Positions 15,048 through 23,664 of a DNA stretch of 30,394 nt are shown one piece after another. The stretch comes from Chloroflexota bacterium. GTDB taxonomy: Bacteria; Chloroflexota; Dehalococcoidia; Dehalococcoidales; RBG-16-60-22. The notes under the pieces are model-generated. The model was given only the letters and a program-made list of their open reading frames with translations, did not search any database and had not been told where the DNA came from. The DNA lies in assembly GCA_016190585.1 (NCBI GenBank), contig JACPQH010000085.1, forward strand, positions 1 to 30,394, in the 5' to 3' direction. A program made the translations under genes and the position numbers. The stretch's first letter is position 1; the number at the start of each line of letters is the position of its first letter.

Positions 15048-16226
15048 ATGAGGGTACTGTGTGTGCTGTTCCCCCATTTCCCCCTGAGATGTGAAGCTCA
15101 GAGAGTCCATGCCTTTGAGGCTCGTTCAACGCTGGTCGTCTATGAGGCGGGCTCGCAGAAGCTGGTGCTGGACTATCCGCCGGAGCTTGACGGTCTGCAA
15201 GCCGGCGCGCCCCTCCAGCAGGCCCTTGCCCGCCATGACGAAGTAAAGCTGCTCCAGGCCGATATCCCTTACTACTGGGCGGTGTTTAACGGCATCCTGG
15301 ACGGGCTGGAAACGAGGAGCCCGCTGGTGGAAGACGCCGGCCTGGGCACGGCCTACCTCGGCCTCGACGGGATGCAGCTTATCTACCCCGACGACAAAGC
15401 CGTTTTCGCGGCCGTGAAGGAGGCCATCCCGGAGGCCTTTGCCCCGCAGATAGGCATAGCCGGGGGCAAGTTCCCGGCCTACCTGGCCGCCCTCCACAGC
15501 CCGGCGGGCGGCTGCCGGGTGCTTGAAGGCGATACGGGCGCTTTCCTGAGAGACCTGCCGTGTGACATCCTGCCCGTCTCACCCCGGAGCAAGGACAAGC
15601 TGCGCAACTTCGGCATCAAGACCCTGGGGCAGCTAGCCGCCCTGCCGCCGGGGCCGCTCCAGGCCCAGTTCGGCCCGGAGGGCAAGAAAATACTTGAGCT
15701 GGCCGGGGGCATCGACCGCACCCCCCTCTGCCCCCGCGGCCTGGCGGAGACCATCGAGGAAAATACCACGCTGTCCTCGGTGACCGTCTCGCTGGAGGCC
15801 ATACTGGTCGCCGTGGAGACGCTGCTGGCCCGGGCTTTTGCGAGAGAGGCTCTGAGGGGTAAAGGCGTCCGCAGCCTGACCCTGTGGACGCGCACCTGGG
15901 ACGCCGCGCATTGGGAGCGCAAAATCCCGTTCAAAGAGCCCGCCAGCGACATGAAGGGCATCACCTCGCGCATAAAGCAGGTGCTGGAGAGCTTTCCCCA
16001 GCCCGGCCCGGTCGAGCAGGTGGGGTTGAGGCTTACCCGGCTGGGCTACATCACGGGACGGCAGAAAAGCATCTTTACCCAGGTCATGGCCAAGGACAGC
16101 CTGCTGGAAGACATCAAGCAGCTTGAACTCAGGCTGGACAGCGCCCAGGTATTCAAGGTAAAGGAAGTCGAGCCATGGTCGAGGATACCGGAAAGACGCT
16201 TCGTGCTCTCGCCGCTAAACCAGTAA
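15048..16226 (+). CDS. imuB: ImuB-like Y-family DNA polymerase homologue, catalytically inactive
   Basis: The 392-residue protein has the Y-family layout (palm, fingers, thumb, little finger) and starts MRVLCVLFPHFPL, where active polymerases have a catalytic Asp. The second active-site motif, normally SxDE, reads LGTAYLGLDG (residues 99-108), so both acidic residues are gone; this loss is the hallmark of ImuB. The helix-hairpin-helix thumb (LRNFGIKTLGQLAALPP) and the late EVEPWSRIPERRF stretch are ImuB-like. ImuB bridges the sliding clamp, RecA-like ImuA and DnaE2 in SOS mutagenesis. It follows the LexA-box promoter and overlaps the next gene by 52 bases. ATG 15048 has GAGG upstream. Confidence 0.87.
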   Translation: MRVLCVLFPHFPLRCEAQRVHAFEARSTLVVYEAGSQKLVLDYPPELDGLQAGAPLQQALARHDEVKLLQADIPYYWAVFNGILDGLETRSPLVEDAGLGTAYLGLDGMQLIYPDDKAVFAAVKEAIPEAFAPQIGIAGGKFPAYLAALHSPAGGCRVLEGDTGAFLRDLPCDILPVSPRSKDKLRNFGIKTLGQLAALPPGPLQAQFGPEGKKILELAGGIDRTPLCPRGLAETIEENTTLSSVTVSLEAILVAVETLLARAFAREALRGKGVRSLTLWTRTWDAAHWERKIPFKEPASDMKGITSRIKQVLESFPQPGPVEQVGLRLTRLGYITGRQKSIFTQVMAKDSLLEDIKQLELRLDSAQVFKVKEVEPWSRIPERRFVLSPLNQ

Positions 16227-16459
16227 ACACGCCGGAGCCGGTGTCCGTCCGGGAAGACAGCTCCGGTCTGCCGGCGGCGCTGGGGACGGGGCGGAAACTG
16301 CCGGTCCGGGCCGTCGAGGACCGGTGGCGGCTTGACGACGAGTGGTGGCGGCCCGAGCCGGTATCGCGGCTGTACTATGCCGTGGTGCTGGCCTCGGGGC
16401 AGCGTGTAACGCTCTTCAAAGACCTGGTAAACGGCCGCTGGTACAAACAGTCGCTCTAG
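16175..16459 (+). CDS. DUF6504-like small protein of the ImuB-DnaE2 cassette
   Basis: The 94-residue protein has a disordered first 40 residues and then VEDRWRLDDEWWRPEPVSRLYYAVVL, followed by GQRVTLFKDLVNGRWYKQSL. The WRxxDEWWR...YY...L..D...GRWY pattern is the short domain found at the C-terminus of, or beside, ImuB proteins in actinobacteria and other bacteria (DUF6504). Here it is a separate gene that overlaps the end of imuB in a different frame, implying translational coupling. A role in assembling the mutasome is inferred from context only. Confidence 0.75.
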   Translation: MVEDTGKTLRALAAKPVNTPEPVSVREDSSGLPAALGTGRKLPVRAVEDRWRLDDEWWRPEPVSRLYYAVVLASGQRVTLFKDLVNGRWYKQSL

Positions 16460-16468
16460 GGAACAGCA

Positions 16469-19400
16469 ATGGCTTACGCCGAGCTTCACTGCCACAGCTA
16501 CTATTCCTTCCATGACGGGGCCGCCTCGCTGGAGGAGCTGCTGCTGCGCGCCAAAGAGCTCGGCGCTACCGGGCGCTGGCCGTCACCGACCACGATAACC
16601 TGTGCGGGGCGATGCGCTTCGCCCAGCTCGCCCGCTCCCTGGAGATTAAAGGCATCACCGGCGCGGAGATAACCCTGAAGGGCGGCTATCACCTGACGCT
16701 GCTGGACAGGAATCGGGAGGGCTACGGGAACTTGTGCCGCCACATCACCGCCGCCCACGCCGAAGGCCCCCGCGACAGCCCCGAGCTCGAGCCGGGCCTG
16801 CTGCCGGCCCATGCCGCCGGGCTTATCTGCCTGTCCGGCTGTCCCCGGGGCGAGCTGGCGCGGCTGCTGGCGGAATCACGCTTTGACGAGGCGCGGGGGC
16901 TCGTCCGGCGGTACCGCGACTGGTTCGGGGAGAGCTACTACCTGGAGCTGCAGCAGAACCTGGTGCCGGGCGATACCGCGCGCAACAGGGCGCTTATCGG
17001 GCTGGCCCGGGAGACCGGCATCAGGCTAGTCGCCACGGGCAACGTCCACTACCATGTCCGGGAGAGGAAGCCGCTCCAGGACTGCCTGACGGCCATCCGG
17101 CACTGCAAGAGCCTGGAAGAGACCCACCGGGAGCGCAAGGCCAACTCGGAGTTCTACCTGAGGCCGCAACCCGAGCTGACCGCGCTCTTCCCGCCCGAGG
17201 CGATGGCGAACACTCTGGATATCGCGGAGCAGTGCGACCTGGACCTGGCGAAAGACCTTAACTACATCTTCCCGAATTACCCGGCTCCGAAGGGCTATAC
17301 GCCGGACAGCTACCTGGAAAAGCTCTGCGGCGAGGCGGCCGTCCGGCGCTACGGCGCGGTCACCCCGGTTGTCCGGGAAAGACTGGAGCAGGAGTTCGGC
17401 CTGATACGCAAGTACAACCTGGCCGGCTTCCTGCTGATGTACCACGAGGTCATCAAGCTGGGGCGGGAGGTCATGGTGGCCCAGGGGCTGTGCGAGCCGT
17501 CCCTGCCCCTGGAGGCCAGCCCGCCGGGCAGGGGCCGCGGCTCGTCGGTGGCGCTGCTGGCCGGCTACCTCATCGGCCTCTCGCACATCGACCCCCTGAA
17601 GTACAACCTGTCGCTGGAGAGGTTCCTGCCCGCCGATACCATGTCCAGCGTGCCCGATATCGACCTCGATTTCCCGCGCAGCATCCGGGAAGACCTTATC
17701 CTCAAGACGCACCAGAAGTGGGGCTGGCAGCGCGCCGCCCTGACCGGCACCATCGCCACCTACCTGGTCAAGGGGGCCGTCCGCGACCTGGGCAAGGCGC
17801 TGGGCCTGCCGGAAACCGAGATAGACCAGCTTTCGAAGTACGTCGACTGGGGCCGCGCCCGTGGTCTGGAACAGCAGATGCGGAAATCGCCCCACTTCAA
17901 GGATAAGGTTGACGCCCCGGTCTGGCGCGACCTCATCCGGCTGGCCGCGGAGCTGGACGGCTTCCCCAAGTACCTCGGCCAGCACCCCGGCGGCATGATA
18001 CTATCCTCGACGCCGCTCATCGACATCGTGCCGGTGCAGCGGGGGGCCATCGAGGGGCGCTATGTCTGCCAGTGGGACAAGGATAGCATCGACGACGCCG
18101 GTTTCGTCAAGATAGATTTCCTGGCGCTGGGCGCGCTCTCCCAGATGCAGGAGGCCGTCGGGCTTATCAGGCAGCGCACCGGCAAGAGAGTGGACCTGTC
18201 GCGCATCGATTTCGAGGACAGGGCCGTCTACGACATGCTCTGCCGGGCCGACACCATCGGTATCTTCCAGGTGGAGTCGGCCGCCCAGATGCAGACCATC
18301 ACCCGGCTCAAGCCGCGCAATCTGCTGGACATGGCGCACGAGGTTGGCGCGGTGCGGCCGGGGGTGGGCGTCAACGGCGGCGTGCAGGAGTACCTGGCGC
18401 GGCGCAGCGGCCGCAAGCCGGTGACCTACGACCACCCCCTGGAGAAGCGGGCGCTGGAGCGCACCCTGGGCATCATCCTTTTCCAGGACCAGGTGAACCA
18501 GGTGGCTATCGACGTCGCCGGTTTCGCCCCCAGCGAGGCCGACCGGCTGCGCCGCGCCTTCGGCCGGAGGCATAACGATGAGCTGATAGCCGCGTACCGG
18601 CGGAAGTTCCTGGCGGGGGCCGCGGCCCGGGGTGTCAGCGAAGAGGCGGCGGAAAGGATATTCAGGAAGTTCAACGGCATGTACATGTTCCCGGAGTCGC
18701 ACGCCTTCGCCTTTGGCGTAACGGCCTACCAGGCGTCCTGGCTGAAGCTCTATTACCCTTTGGAGTTCTTCGCGGTCATCTTCAACCAGCAGCCGATGGG
18801 CTTCTATAACCTGGAGACCCTGACAGAGGACGCCCGGCGGCACGGCGTCCCCGTATTGAACCCGGATATCAACCGGAGCCGGGCGAGGTGCATTATCGAG
18901 AACGACGCCATCCGCGTGGGCTTCCTCAACGTGCTGGGACTGGGCGAGGCGGCGGCAAAAAGTATCGAAGAAGGCAAAAAGAGGGCGGGCGTTTTCCGCG
19001 GCATCGGGGAGTTCCTGGAAAGCACCGGCGTGCTCGAGGAGGTCGCCCTGAACCTGGCCGGCGCCGGGGCCTTCGACAGCCTGGAGCCGAACCGGCGAAA
19101 GGTAAAGTGGGAGATCGGCCTCAGATACCGCCCCCTGAACTCGCAGTTGCCGCTGCCGCTCCCGGTGGCGCAGGACCTGGTCAGCCTGGACGCGCCCGGC
19201 GACTGGGAACGCATGAGGGAGGAGTACAACGTGCTCAGCCTCTTTCCCGCCGGGCACATCATGTCCCGCCTGCGCCCCCGCTTCCACAGCGACGTGCTCT
19301 GCAGCAAGGACATCGTGCGGCTCGGCAACAACGCTGAGGTCGTCACCGCCGGGCTGGTCATCCGCCGCCAGCGGCCGCAGGGCAAGGTGGTCTTCATCAC

Positions 19401-19599
19401 GCTCGAGGATGAGTTCGGTCATATCCCGTGCATGGTCTTCCCCCAGGTCTACGAGCGCAACGAGCACCGCTTCAAATCGGCGTTCCTGGCGGTCAGGGGC
19501 AGGGTCTCCCGGCGCGAAGGCACCCAGAACGTGGTGATAACCCAGGTGAAGCCCTTCAGCGCCCTGGACAGGGTGCCGCAGTCGAAAGACTGGCGTTAA
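16469..19599 (+). pseudogene. dnaE2: DnaE2/ImuC error-prone DNA polymerase III alpha subunit, one apparent frameshift
   Basis: Read through a one-base shift at about 16562-16566 the gene encodes about 1043 residues, normal for DnaE2. The first 31 residues (AELHCHSYYSFHDGAASLEE) are a PHP domain start in frame 2; the rest (YRALAVTDHDNLCGAMRFAQ onward) is in frame 1. Catalytic palm motifs are intact: RGRGSSVALLAGYLIG and SVPDIDLDFPR, whose acidic residues bind metals. IGIFQVESAAQMQ, a helix-hairpin-helix region (VGFLNVLGLGEAAAKSI) and an OB fold near the end (VVTAGLVIRRQRPQGKVVFITLED) are all present. Because the remaining frame is undecayed, a sequencing or assembly error is more likely than a dead gene. 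Confidence 0.85.
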
Positions 19600-19624
19600 T
19601 CGCCACGCGCCGCCGTCGCGGATA

Positions 19625-19633
19625 TGCTACAAT
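19625..19633 (+). promoter_or_regulatory. Possible extended -10 for the decarboxylase subunit genes
   Basis: TGCTACAAT is an extended -10-like box 48 bases before the GTG start of the gamma subunit gene. No -35 is visible at the right distance. It would separate these two genes from the SOS cassette. Confidence 0.35.
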
Positions 19634-19680
19634 AGTAACCTGATGCCGGTTAACTTCCTGGAAAAACCCCGGAGGCGCCT

Positions 19681-19824
19681 GTGAGAGACCTGGCTTTCGG
19701 CCTGACGATGACCGTGTTGGGGATGAGCGTCACCCTGCTGACCCTCTTTTTGCTGACCCTGGTTATCCGCCTGCTGAACAGGCTTTATCCCTTCCGGGAA
19801 GAAGACGAGCCAGAGAACGGCTAA
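19681..19824 (+). CDS. OadG-like gamma subunit of a Na+-translocating decarboxylase
   Basis: This 47-residue gene is too short for most ORF filters. GTG 19681 follows CGGAGG. The product has one transmembrane helix (MTVLGMSVTLLTLFLLTLVI), then a short charged tail LLNRLYPFREEDEPENG. Small one-helix gamma subunits with this FGLxMTxxGMxxTxxxL pattern anchor the carboxyltransferase to the beta channel in oxaloacetate, methylmalonyl-CoA and glutaconyl-CoA decarboxylase pumps. The beta subunit gene follows after five bases, which supports the call strongly. Confidence 0.8.
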   Translation: MRDLAFGLTMTVLGMSVTLLTLFLLTLVIRLLNRLYPFREEDEPENG

Positions 19825-19829
19825 AGCGA

Positions 19830-20981
19830 ATGGACCTGTTTCTCGCGGCGCTCGCCAGTTTCGCCCAGGGCTTCGCCAATCTAAGCTGGCAGGCGCTCGT
19901 GATGATCGTGCTCGCCTGCCTTCTCCTTTACCTCGCCATCGGGCGGAAAATCGAGCCGCTGCTGCTGGTGCCGATCGGCTTCGGCGTGCTGCTCGGGAAC
20001 CTGCCCCTGGCCGGGCTCTCGGCGCACGACGAGGGCGGCATCATCAACCTGCTTTATGAAAGCGGCATCCTGACCGAGCTGTTCCCTGTCCTGCTGTTCA
20101 TCGGCCTGGGCGCGATGATTGATTTCGGCCCGATGCTGGGCAACCCGGCGGTGCTGATTTTCGGCGCGGCCGGTCAGTTCGGCATATTCCTGACCCTGCT
20201 GCTGGCGCTGGCGCTCGGCTTCAGCCGCGAGCAGGCGGTCTCGATTGCCGTTATCGGCGCCTGCGACGGCCCGACGGCGATCTTCGTCGCCTCCCGGTTC
20301 GCCCGCGACCTGCTGCCGGCGATATCCATTGCCGCGTACTCTTACATGTCCCTGGTGCCGGTCATCCAGCCGCCCATCATGCGGGCGCTCACCACCAAAA
20401 AGGAGCGGGCCACCATCATGGCGCGCGGCGAGAAAAAAGTCTCGCGGAAGGTCAAGATACTCTTCCCGATAGTCGCCGGGGTCCTCACCATACTCATCGC
20501 GCCGATGGGCGCGCCGCTCATGGGGATGCTGATGTTCGGCAATCTTATGAAGGAGTCCGGGGTCATCAAGCGGCTGGTGGATGTCTCCGAAGGGGCGCTG
20601 GCCAACCTGGTGACGCTCTTTTTGGGGCTGACCATCGGGGCTTCGATGCTGGGCAGTAACTTTTTACAGTGGCAGACCATCCTGGTGTTTGCCCTGGGGC
20701 TGGTGGCCATCTCGCTCGATACCGTGGCCGGGGTGCTGCTGGGCAAGTTCATGCGGGTGGTGACCAGGGGCAAGGTAAATCCCCTGGTCGGCGCGGCCGG
20801 CATCTCCGCTTTCCCCATGTCGGCCCGGGTGGTGCAGAGGGAAGGACAGCGGGCGAATCCCCAGAACTTCCTGCTGTGGCACGCCATCGGCGCCAACACG
20901 GGCGGGCAGATCGGCTCGGTCATGGCGGCGGCCGTCATGCTGGCGGTCATGGCCGGACTGGGAATCACCCCGAGCCCGTAG
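19830..20981 (+). CDS. Na+-translocating decarboxylase beta subunit (OadB/MmdB/GcdB family)
   Basis: The 383-residue protein has about nine to eleven hydrophobic segments and the family marks GVLLGNLP, LFPVLLFIGLGAMIDFGP, VIGACDGPTAIFVA (the Asp and Gly-rich stretch of the channel), YSYMSLVPVIQPP and PMSARVVQREGQ, HAIGANTGGQIGS near the end. The beta subunit couples decarboxylation of carboxybiotin to Na+ export across the inner membrane. Only the gamma subunit is adjacent; a possible carboxyltransferase is at 26492-28060 and no biotin carrier is seen in the window. It converges on the minus-strand operon that ends at 21038. Confidence 0.9.
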   Translation: MDLFLAALASFAQGFANLSWQALVMIVLACLLLYLAIGRKIEPLLLVPIGFGVLLGNLPLAGLSAHDEGGIINLLYESGILTELFPVLLFIGLGAMIDFGPMLGNPAVLIFGAAGQFGIFLTLLLALALGFSREQAVSIAVIGACDGPTAIFVASRFARDLLPAISIAAYSYMSLVPVIQPPIMRALTTKKERATIMARGEKKVSRKVKILFPIVAGVLTILIAPMGAPLMGMLMFGNLMKESGVIKRLVDVSEGALANLVTLFLGLTIGASMLGSNFLQWQTILVFALGLVAISLDTVAGVLLGKFMRVVTRGKVNPLVGAAGISAFPMSARVVQREGQRANPQNFLLWHAIGANTGGQIGSVMAAAVMLAVMAGLGITPSP

Positions 20982-20993
20982 GACACCACACCC

Positions 20994-21016
20994 CATTCCG
21001 CATCAAGTACGGAATG
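20994..21016. terminator. Hairpin between convergent genes
   Basis: CATTCCG (20994-21000) and CGGAATG (21010-21016) form a perfect 7-bp stem around a 9-base loop, midway between the convergent stops at 20981 and 21038. It lacks a clear T-run, so it may be a bidirectional terminator or a copy of a palindromic intergenic repeat. Confidence 0.5.
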
Positions 21017-21037
21017 ACCAGCACGAGCTATACATAC

Positions 21038-22102
21038 CTATTTATGCTCACGATACCAGTCCCGGACCGGTTTCGTGACGGACTGGCTGGCGCCGAAGGT
21101 CGGCGCGAAGCTCGAGTGCTTACCCTCGCCGCCGATCACCAGGACGACGATATCCTTCCGCCGCGCCACCGGGACTGATTCGGCGTCGGCGAACTCCCCG
21201 AAGGTGTTCCGGCACTCTTTCCGGAAGGCGATGTGGGTTTCAGCCAGCCGGCCGAGGGGCAGTCGCGCGCGTTCGAAAATGAAGTCCTTGACCTGCTCCT
21301 TGGAAAAGCCGTCCCGCGCGATAGTGGCGGCGTGCTCCGGCCCGAGTATCAGGACGGGCTCGCCGAGCAGGTACATCAGGTTGTTGTTGCCGGCGGTGGC
21401 CATGGTGGCGGCCGCGGTCGTCAGGATGCCCTCCGCCGTAATGCTCAAGTGATCGTTGATGTTGTGCGGCGGCTCGGCGGCGAAGACCGTTACCGCGCTC
21501 TCCCCGGGCTGGAAACCCCTTTCGGCGTGGAGCGCCGGCCAGGGGCTGTCCACCTCGTTCTCCGCCGCGCAGTAGGTAAACCGGGCCGGGCTGCCCTGGG
21601 TGGTCTTGCTGACCTGCCCCGGCACGCCGCCCCCGATGTTGAGCATGATGAGCCTTATGGCCCGGCCGATGGCGGCGTTGGCCCTGACGCCCGGCCCGAA
21701 GGCGTTCCCCCGGCCGTTGACGCCCAGCCTTCGCGCGACAGGCCCGTTGATTATGAGCAGGGGCGTGCACGGGTGGGTGGTCGCCTGGACGCCGGCCAGG
21801 TTGAATCTCTCCTCGGCCAGGGCCTCGACCGCGGCGATGATGACCGGCAGGTACTCGGGGAGGCAGCCGGCCATGACCGCGTTAATGGCAATCTTCTCCA
21901 GGGTGGCCTCGCCGCCGCGCGGCGGCAGGATGGCGACGAGTTCACCGGGGTCGCGGCTGGACAGCATCCGCGAAACACTGGCCGCCGTCGGCGGGATAAC
22001 CGGCAGCCCGTCCGTCCAGCCGCGCTCATAGAACAGGCTGGACACGGCCTCCGCCGAGTCTTCGACACTGATGCGCTCCGATACCAGGCGGTCTGCCATC
22101 AT
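21038..22102 (-). CDS. Uncharacterised protein with GWTDGLPVIPPT signature
   Basis: The 354-residue cytosolic protein (start ATG 22102 or 22099, behind GAGGAGG, overlapping the upstream stop) has recognisable conserved stretches but no family name I can assign: GWTDGLPVIPPT near residue 30, KIAINAVMAGCLPEYLPVIIAA near 75, QATTHPCTPLLIINGP, GRGNAFGPGVRANAAIGRA and, near the end, DIVVLVIGGEGKHSSF. Cys residues in AGCLPEY and THPCTPL could be functional. It has no signal peptide or transmembrane segment. Tight overlap with the DUF6282 and UGSC genes indicates one operon and probably one pathway or complex. An earlier start at 22150 has no support. Confidence 0.75.
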   Translation of the reverse strand: MMADRLVSERISVEDSAEAVSSLFYERGWTDGLPVIPPTAASVSRMLSSRDPGELVAILPPRGGEATLEKIAINAVMAGCLPEYLPVIIAAVEALAEERFNLAGVQATTHPCTPLLIINGPVARRLGVNGRGNAFGPGVRANAAIGRAIRLIMLNIGGGVPGQVSKTTQGSPARFTYCAAENEVDSPWPALHAERGFQPGESAVTVFAAEPPHNINDHLSITAEGILTTAAATMATAGNNNLMYLLGEPVLILGPEHAATIARDGFSKEQVKDFIFERARLPLGRLAETHIAFRKECRNTFGEFADAESVPVARRKDIVVLVIGGEGKHSSFAPTFGASQSVTKPVRDWYREHK

Positions 22103-22977
22103 CCTTCCTCCTCGGGCATGTCCAACAGTCGGGCCGGATTGACCTTGCACATGAGCTCGATGTCGCGCGGGGCAAAGCCCCGCTGGAGCAGGATAGACAG
22201 GAACATCCTCATGCCCTCTACCGGGGGCGGGTTCTGCTCCTGTCCCAGGTCGGTGCTGATGACGCAGCGTTCCGGGCCGACGGCCTTGACGGCGCTGATA
22301 ACAATTTCCGGGTCATGCCGGCGCGATGTCGGCATCAGGCCTTCAACGGTGTGTTCGAGGAATGCCCCCATCCCGGCCAGCCGTTTCTGGTCGGCCAGGG
22401 TCAAAGGCTCGTCGACTACCGAGGTCTCGCAGGGGTGGGTGATGAGGAGCTTGCCGATGCCCCTCACCCGCGCCGCTTCCGCCAGCGCGAAGGTCTCGGC
22501 GGGGCTGATATGGCCGGTGGCGAGGACCAGGCTGCAATCCCTGACCAGCGCCAGCAGCCCGTCCATCTCCGGGACGAGCCGGCCCTTAACGTCCAGGATG
22601 GAGAAACCCTCGCCCTCCAGGGGCATGTTAAAAAGCTGCCTGGCCCGCGCCCGGCTGTTGGCCGAGGAAAAAGTGGGCAGCCATACCACCTTCGCGCCAA
22701 GCCTGGCCGAGGTTTCCAGGGCGTGATGGTTCAGGCCGCCGGCTTCGTAGTCCAGGCAGAGGCTGCCGAAAACCCTGACCCCGGGCACGAGCCCGCTCAC
22801 CAATTCGGCCAGGGGGGCGGTGGGGTACTGCCGGTTCTTGAGAACGACCGCCCGCATGCCGGCGTCCCGCGCCTGCTGCGCCGCCTGTAAGGCGTTGAGC
22901 CGCCTTTTCCGGACGTCCGGGGCATGGTGGACGTGCATATCTATCGAGCCGCGCAGGAGCTCGTCAAGGGCGGTCAT
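22099..22977 (-). CDS. DUF6282 family protein, amidohydrolase-like TIM barrel
   Basis: The 292-residue protein begins IDMHVHHAPDVRKRR, an HxH metal motif (His15, His17) of the amidohydrolase/PHP type, and later has TGHISPAETFALAEAAR, LITHPCETSVVD, LEHTVEG and VISTDLGQEQNPPPVEGMR. The placing of the His residues and the final Asp fits a metal-dependent hydrolase barrel, and the overall pattern matches what is labelled DUF6282. The substrate is unknown. ATG 22977 overlaps the UGSC stop (ATGA at 22977-22974) and its own stop overlaps the next start, so translation of all three genes is coupled. Confidence 0.8.
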   Translation of the reverse strand: MTALDELLRGSIDMHVHHAPDVRKRRLNALQAAQQARDAGMRAVVLKNRQYPTAPLAELVSGLVPGVRVFGSLCLDYEAGGLNHHALETSARLGAKVVWLPTFSSANSRARARQLFNMPLEGEGFSILDVKGRLVPEMDGLLALVRDCSLVLATGHISPAETFALAEAARVRGIGKLLITHPCETSVVDEPLTLADQKRLAGMGAFLEHTVEGLMPTSRRHDPEIVISAVKAVGPERCVISTDLGQEQNPPPVEGMRMFLSILLQRGFAPRDIELMCKVNPARLLDMPEEEG

Positions 22978-23525
22978 ACCGATTCCGGCGCGGTCAGGGC
23001 CCTTATGAGTTTCTCCAGGGCGGCGTCGGCCTTCGCGCGCACCTCATCCGGGCGCAGCCCGCCGACGGGGTGCGGGACGATGACCAGCGGCACTGATGGC
23101 AGTCCCTCGCTCTCGGCGATGGACCTGGCCAGGTTGAGGAACAGGTCGGAACAGACAGTCGCTGTGGGGATGCGCCGCTTTTCCAGCTCAATCGCGTCGT
23201 AGATACTCCACGTCGTGCAGGCCCCTCAGTCGGCCATGCCGTTGACCACGAAGTCGCAGCCTGACAGGCTGTCCAGCATATCGCCGGGAATCGGCAGGGC
23301 GACGCCGATACCGCCCTCTTTCCTGACGCGCACGACACCCTTCAGGTGAAGCCGGCGGGTCAAAAGCTCCTCCACCCGCGCCAGGAAGATACCGAAGTTG
23401 GGCTTGCCGTTGTCGAGCAGGCCGAGCACCTTGCCGTTGAGGTCGGGCAGGCGGAGCGCCGGCTCAAACCGGCGCCGGGCGACGGCGGCTACCGGGGTTA
23501 ACACCTCGATGGTTCCTGGCGTCAT
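22974..23525 (-). CDS. UGSC-family selenoprotein (in-frame TGA read as Sec100)
   Basis: A frame from ATG 23525 (AGGAGG at 23535-23540) runs 99 codons to TGA (23228-23226), then 83 codons to a TGA stop at 22976-22974. Read through, the protein is 183 residues. Around the internal TGA it reads NGMAD-U-GACTTWSIYDAIELEK, then IPTATVCSDLFLNLA and PLVIVPHPVGGL. This matches the UGSC family, named for its U-G-S-C motif, in which Sec or Cys is the likely redox residue; here the motif is U-G-A-C. The family's chemistry is unknown. The frame has no decay after the TGA, the stop overlaps the next gene's start, and a SECIS-like hairpin follows. A standard caller would split it into a 99-residue fragment. 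Confidence 0.88.
23198..23212 (-). promoter_or_regulatory. Candidate SECIS hairpin of the UGSC gene
   Basis: Counting from the base after the TGA, nucleotides 14-19 (CGUGGA) pair with 23-28 (UCUACG), closing a three-base loop GUA that starts at nucleotide 20. Stem length, loop G and distance from the TGA fit the bacterial SECIS pattern. The fold was drawn by hand. Confidence 0.5.
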
Positions 23526-23588
23526 GGCGGGCGGCCTCCTTTTCGAAATCAAGGCATCTCCGGGGAATTTTTATTGAGGATGGTTAAG

Positions 23589-23617
23589 ATTGTAAGAGGG
23601 GGTCTGGTTTTTGTCAA
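23589..23617 (-). promoter_or_regulatory. Promoter of the UGSC operon
   Basis: The minus strand has TTGACA (23617-23612), a 17-base spacer and TACAAT (23594-23589), nearly perfect consensus. The leader to ATG 23525 is about 57 nt. The 139-base divergent gap to the oxidoreductase gene shows no equally good plus-strand promoter, although TTGTCA at 23611-23616 could be part of one, so the two arms may share control. Confidence 0.75.
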
Positions 23618-23664
23618 CAAATAAAAGTATGATATGGCTACAACAGGCTTGAGGTGGAAAGCGC

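Noticed and set aside
23003..23338. Minus-strand ORF overlapping the second half of the UGSC gene in another frame
   Set aside because: Its translation is low-complexity Arg/Ser-rich shadow sequence, while the TGA-read-through frame carries the family motif and ends on the neighbour's start.
22974..23525. Treating the TGA in the UGSC gene as a nonsense mutation
   Set aside because: The TGA is at the family's Sec position, the downstream frame is conserved and undecayed, and the end couples to the next gene.
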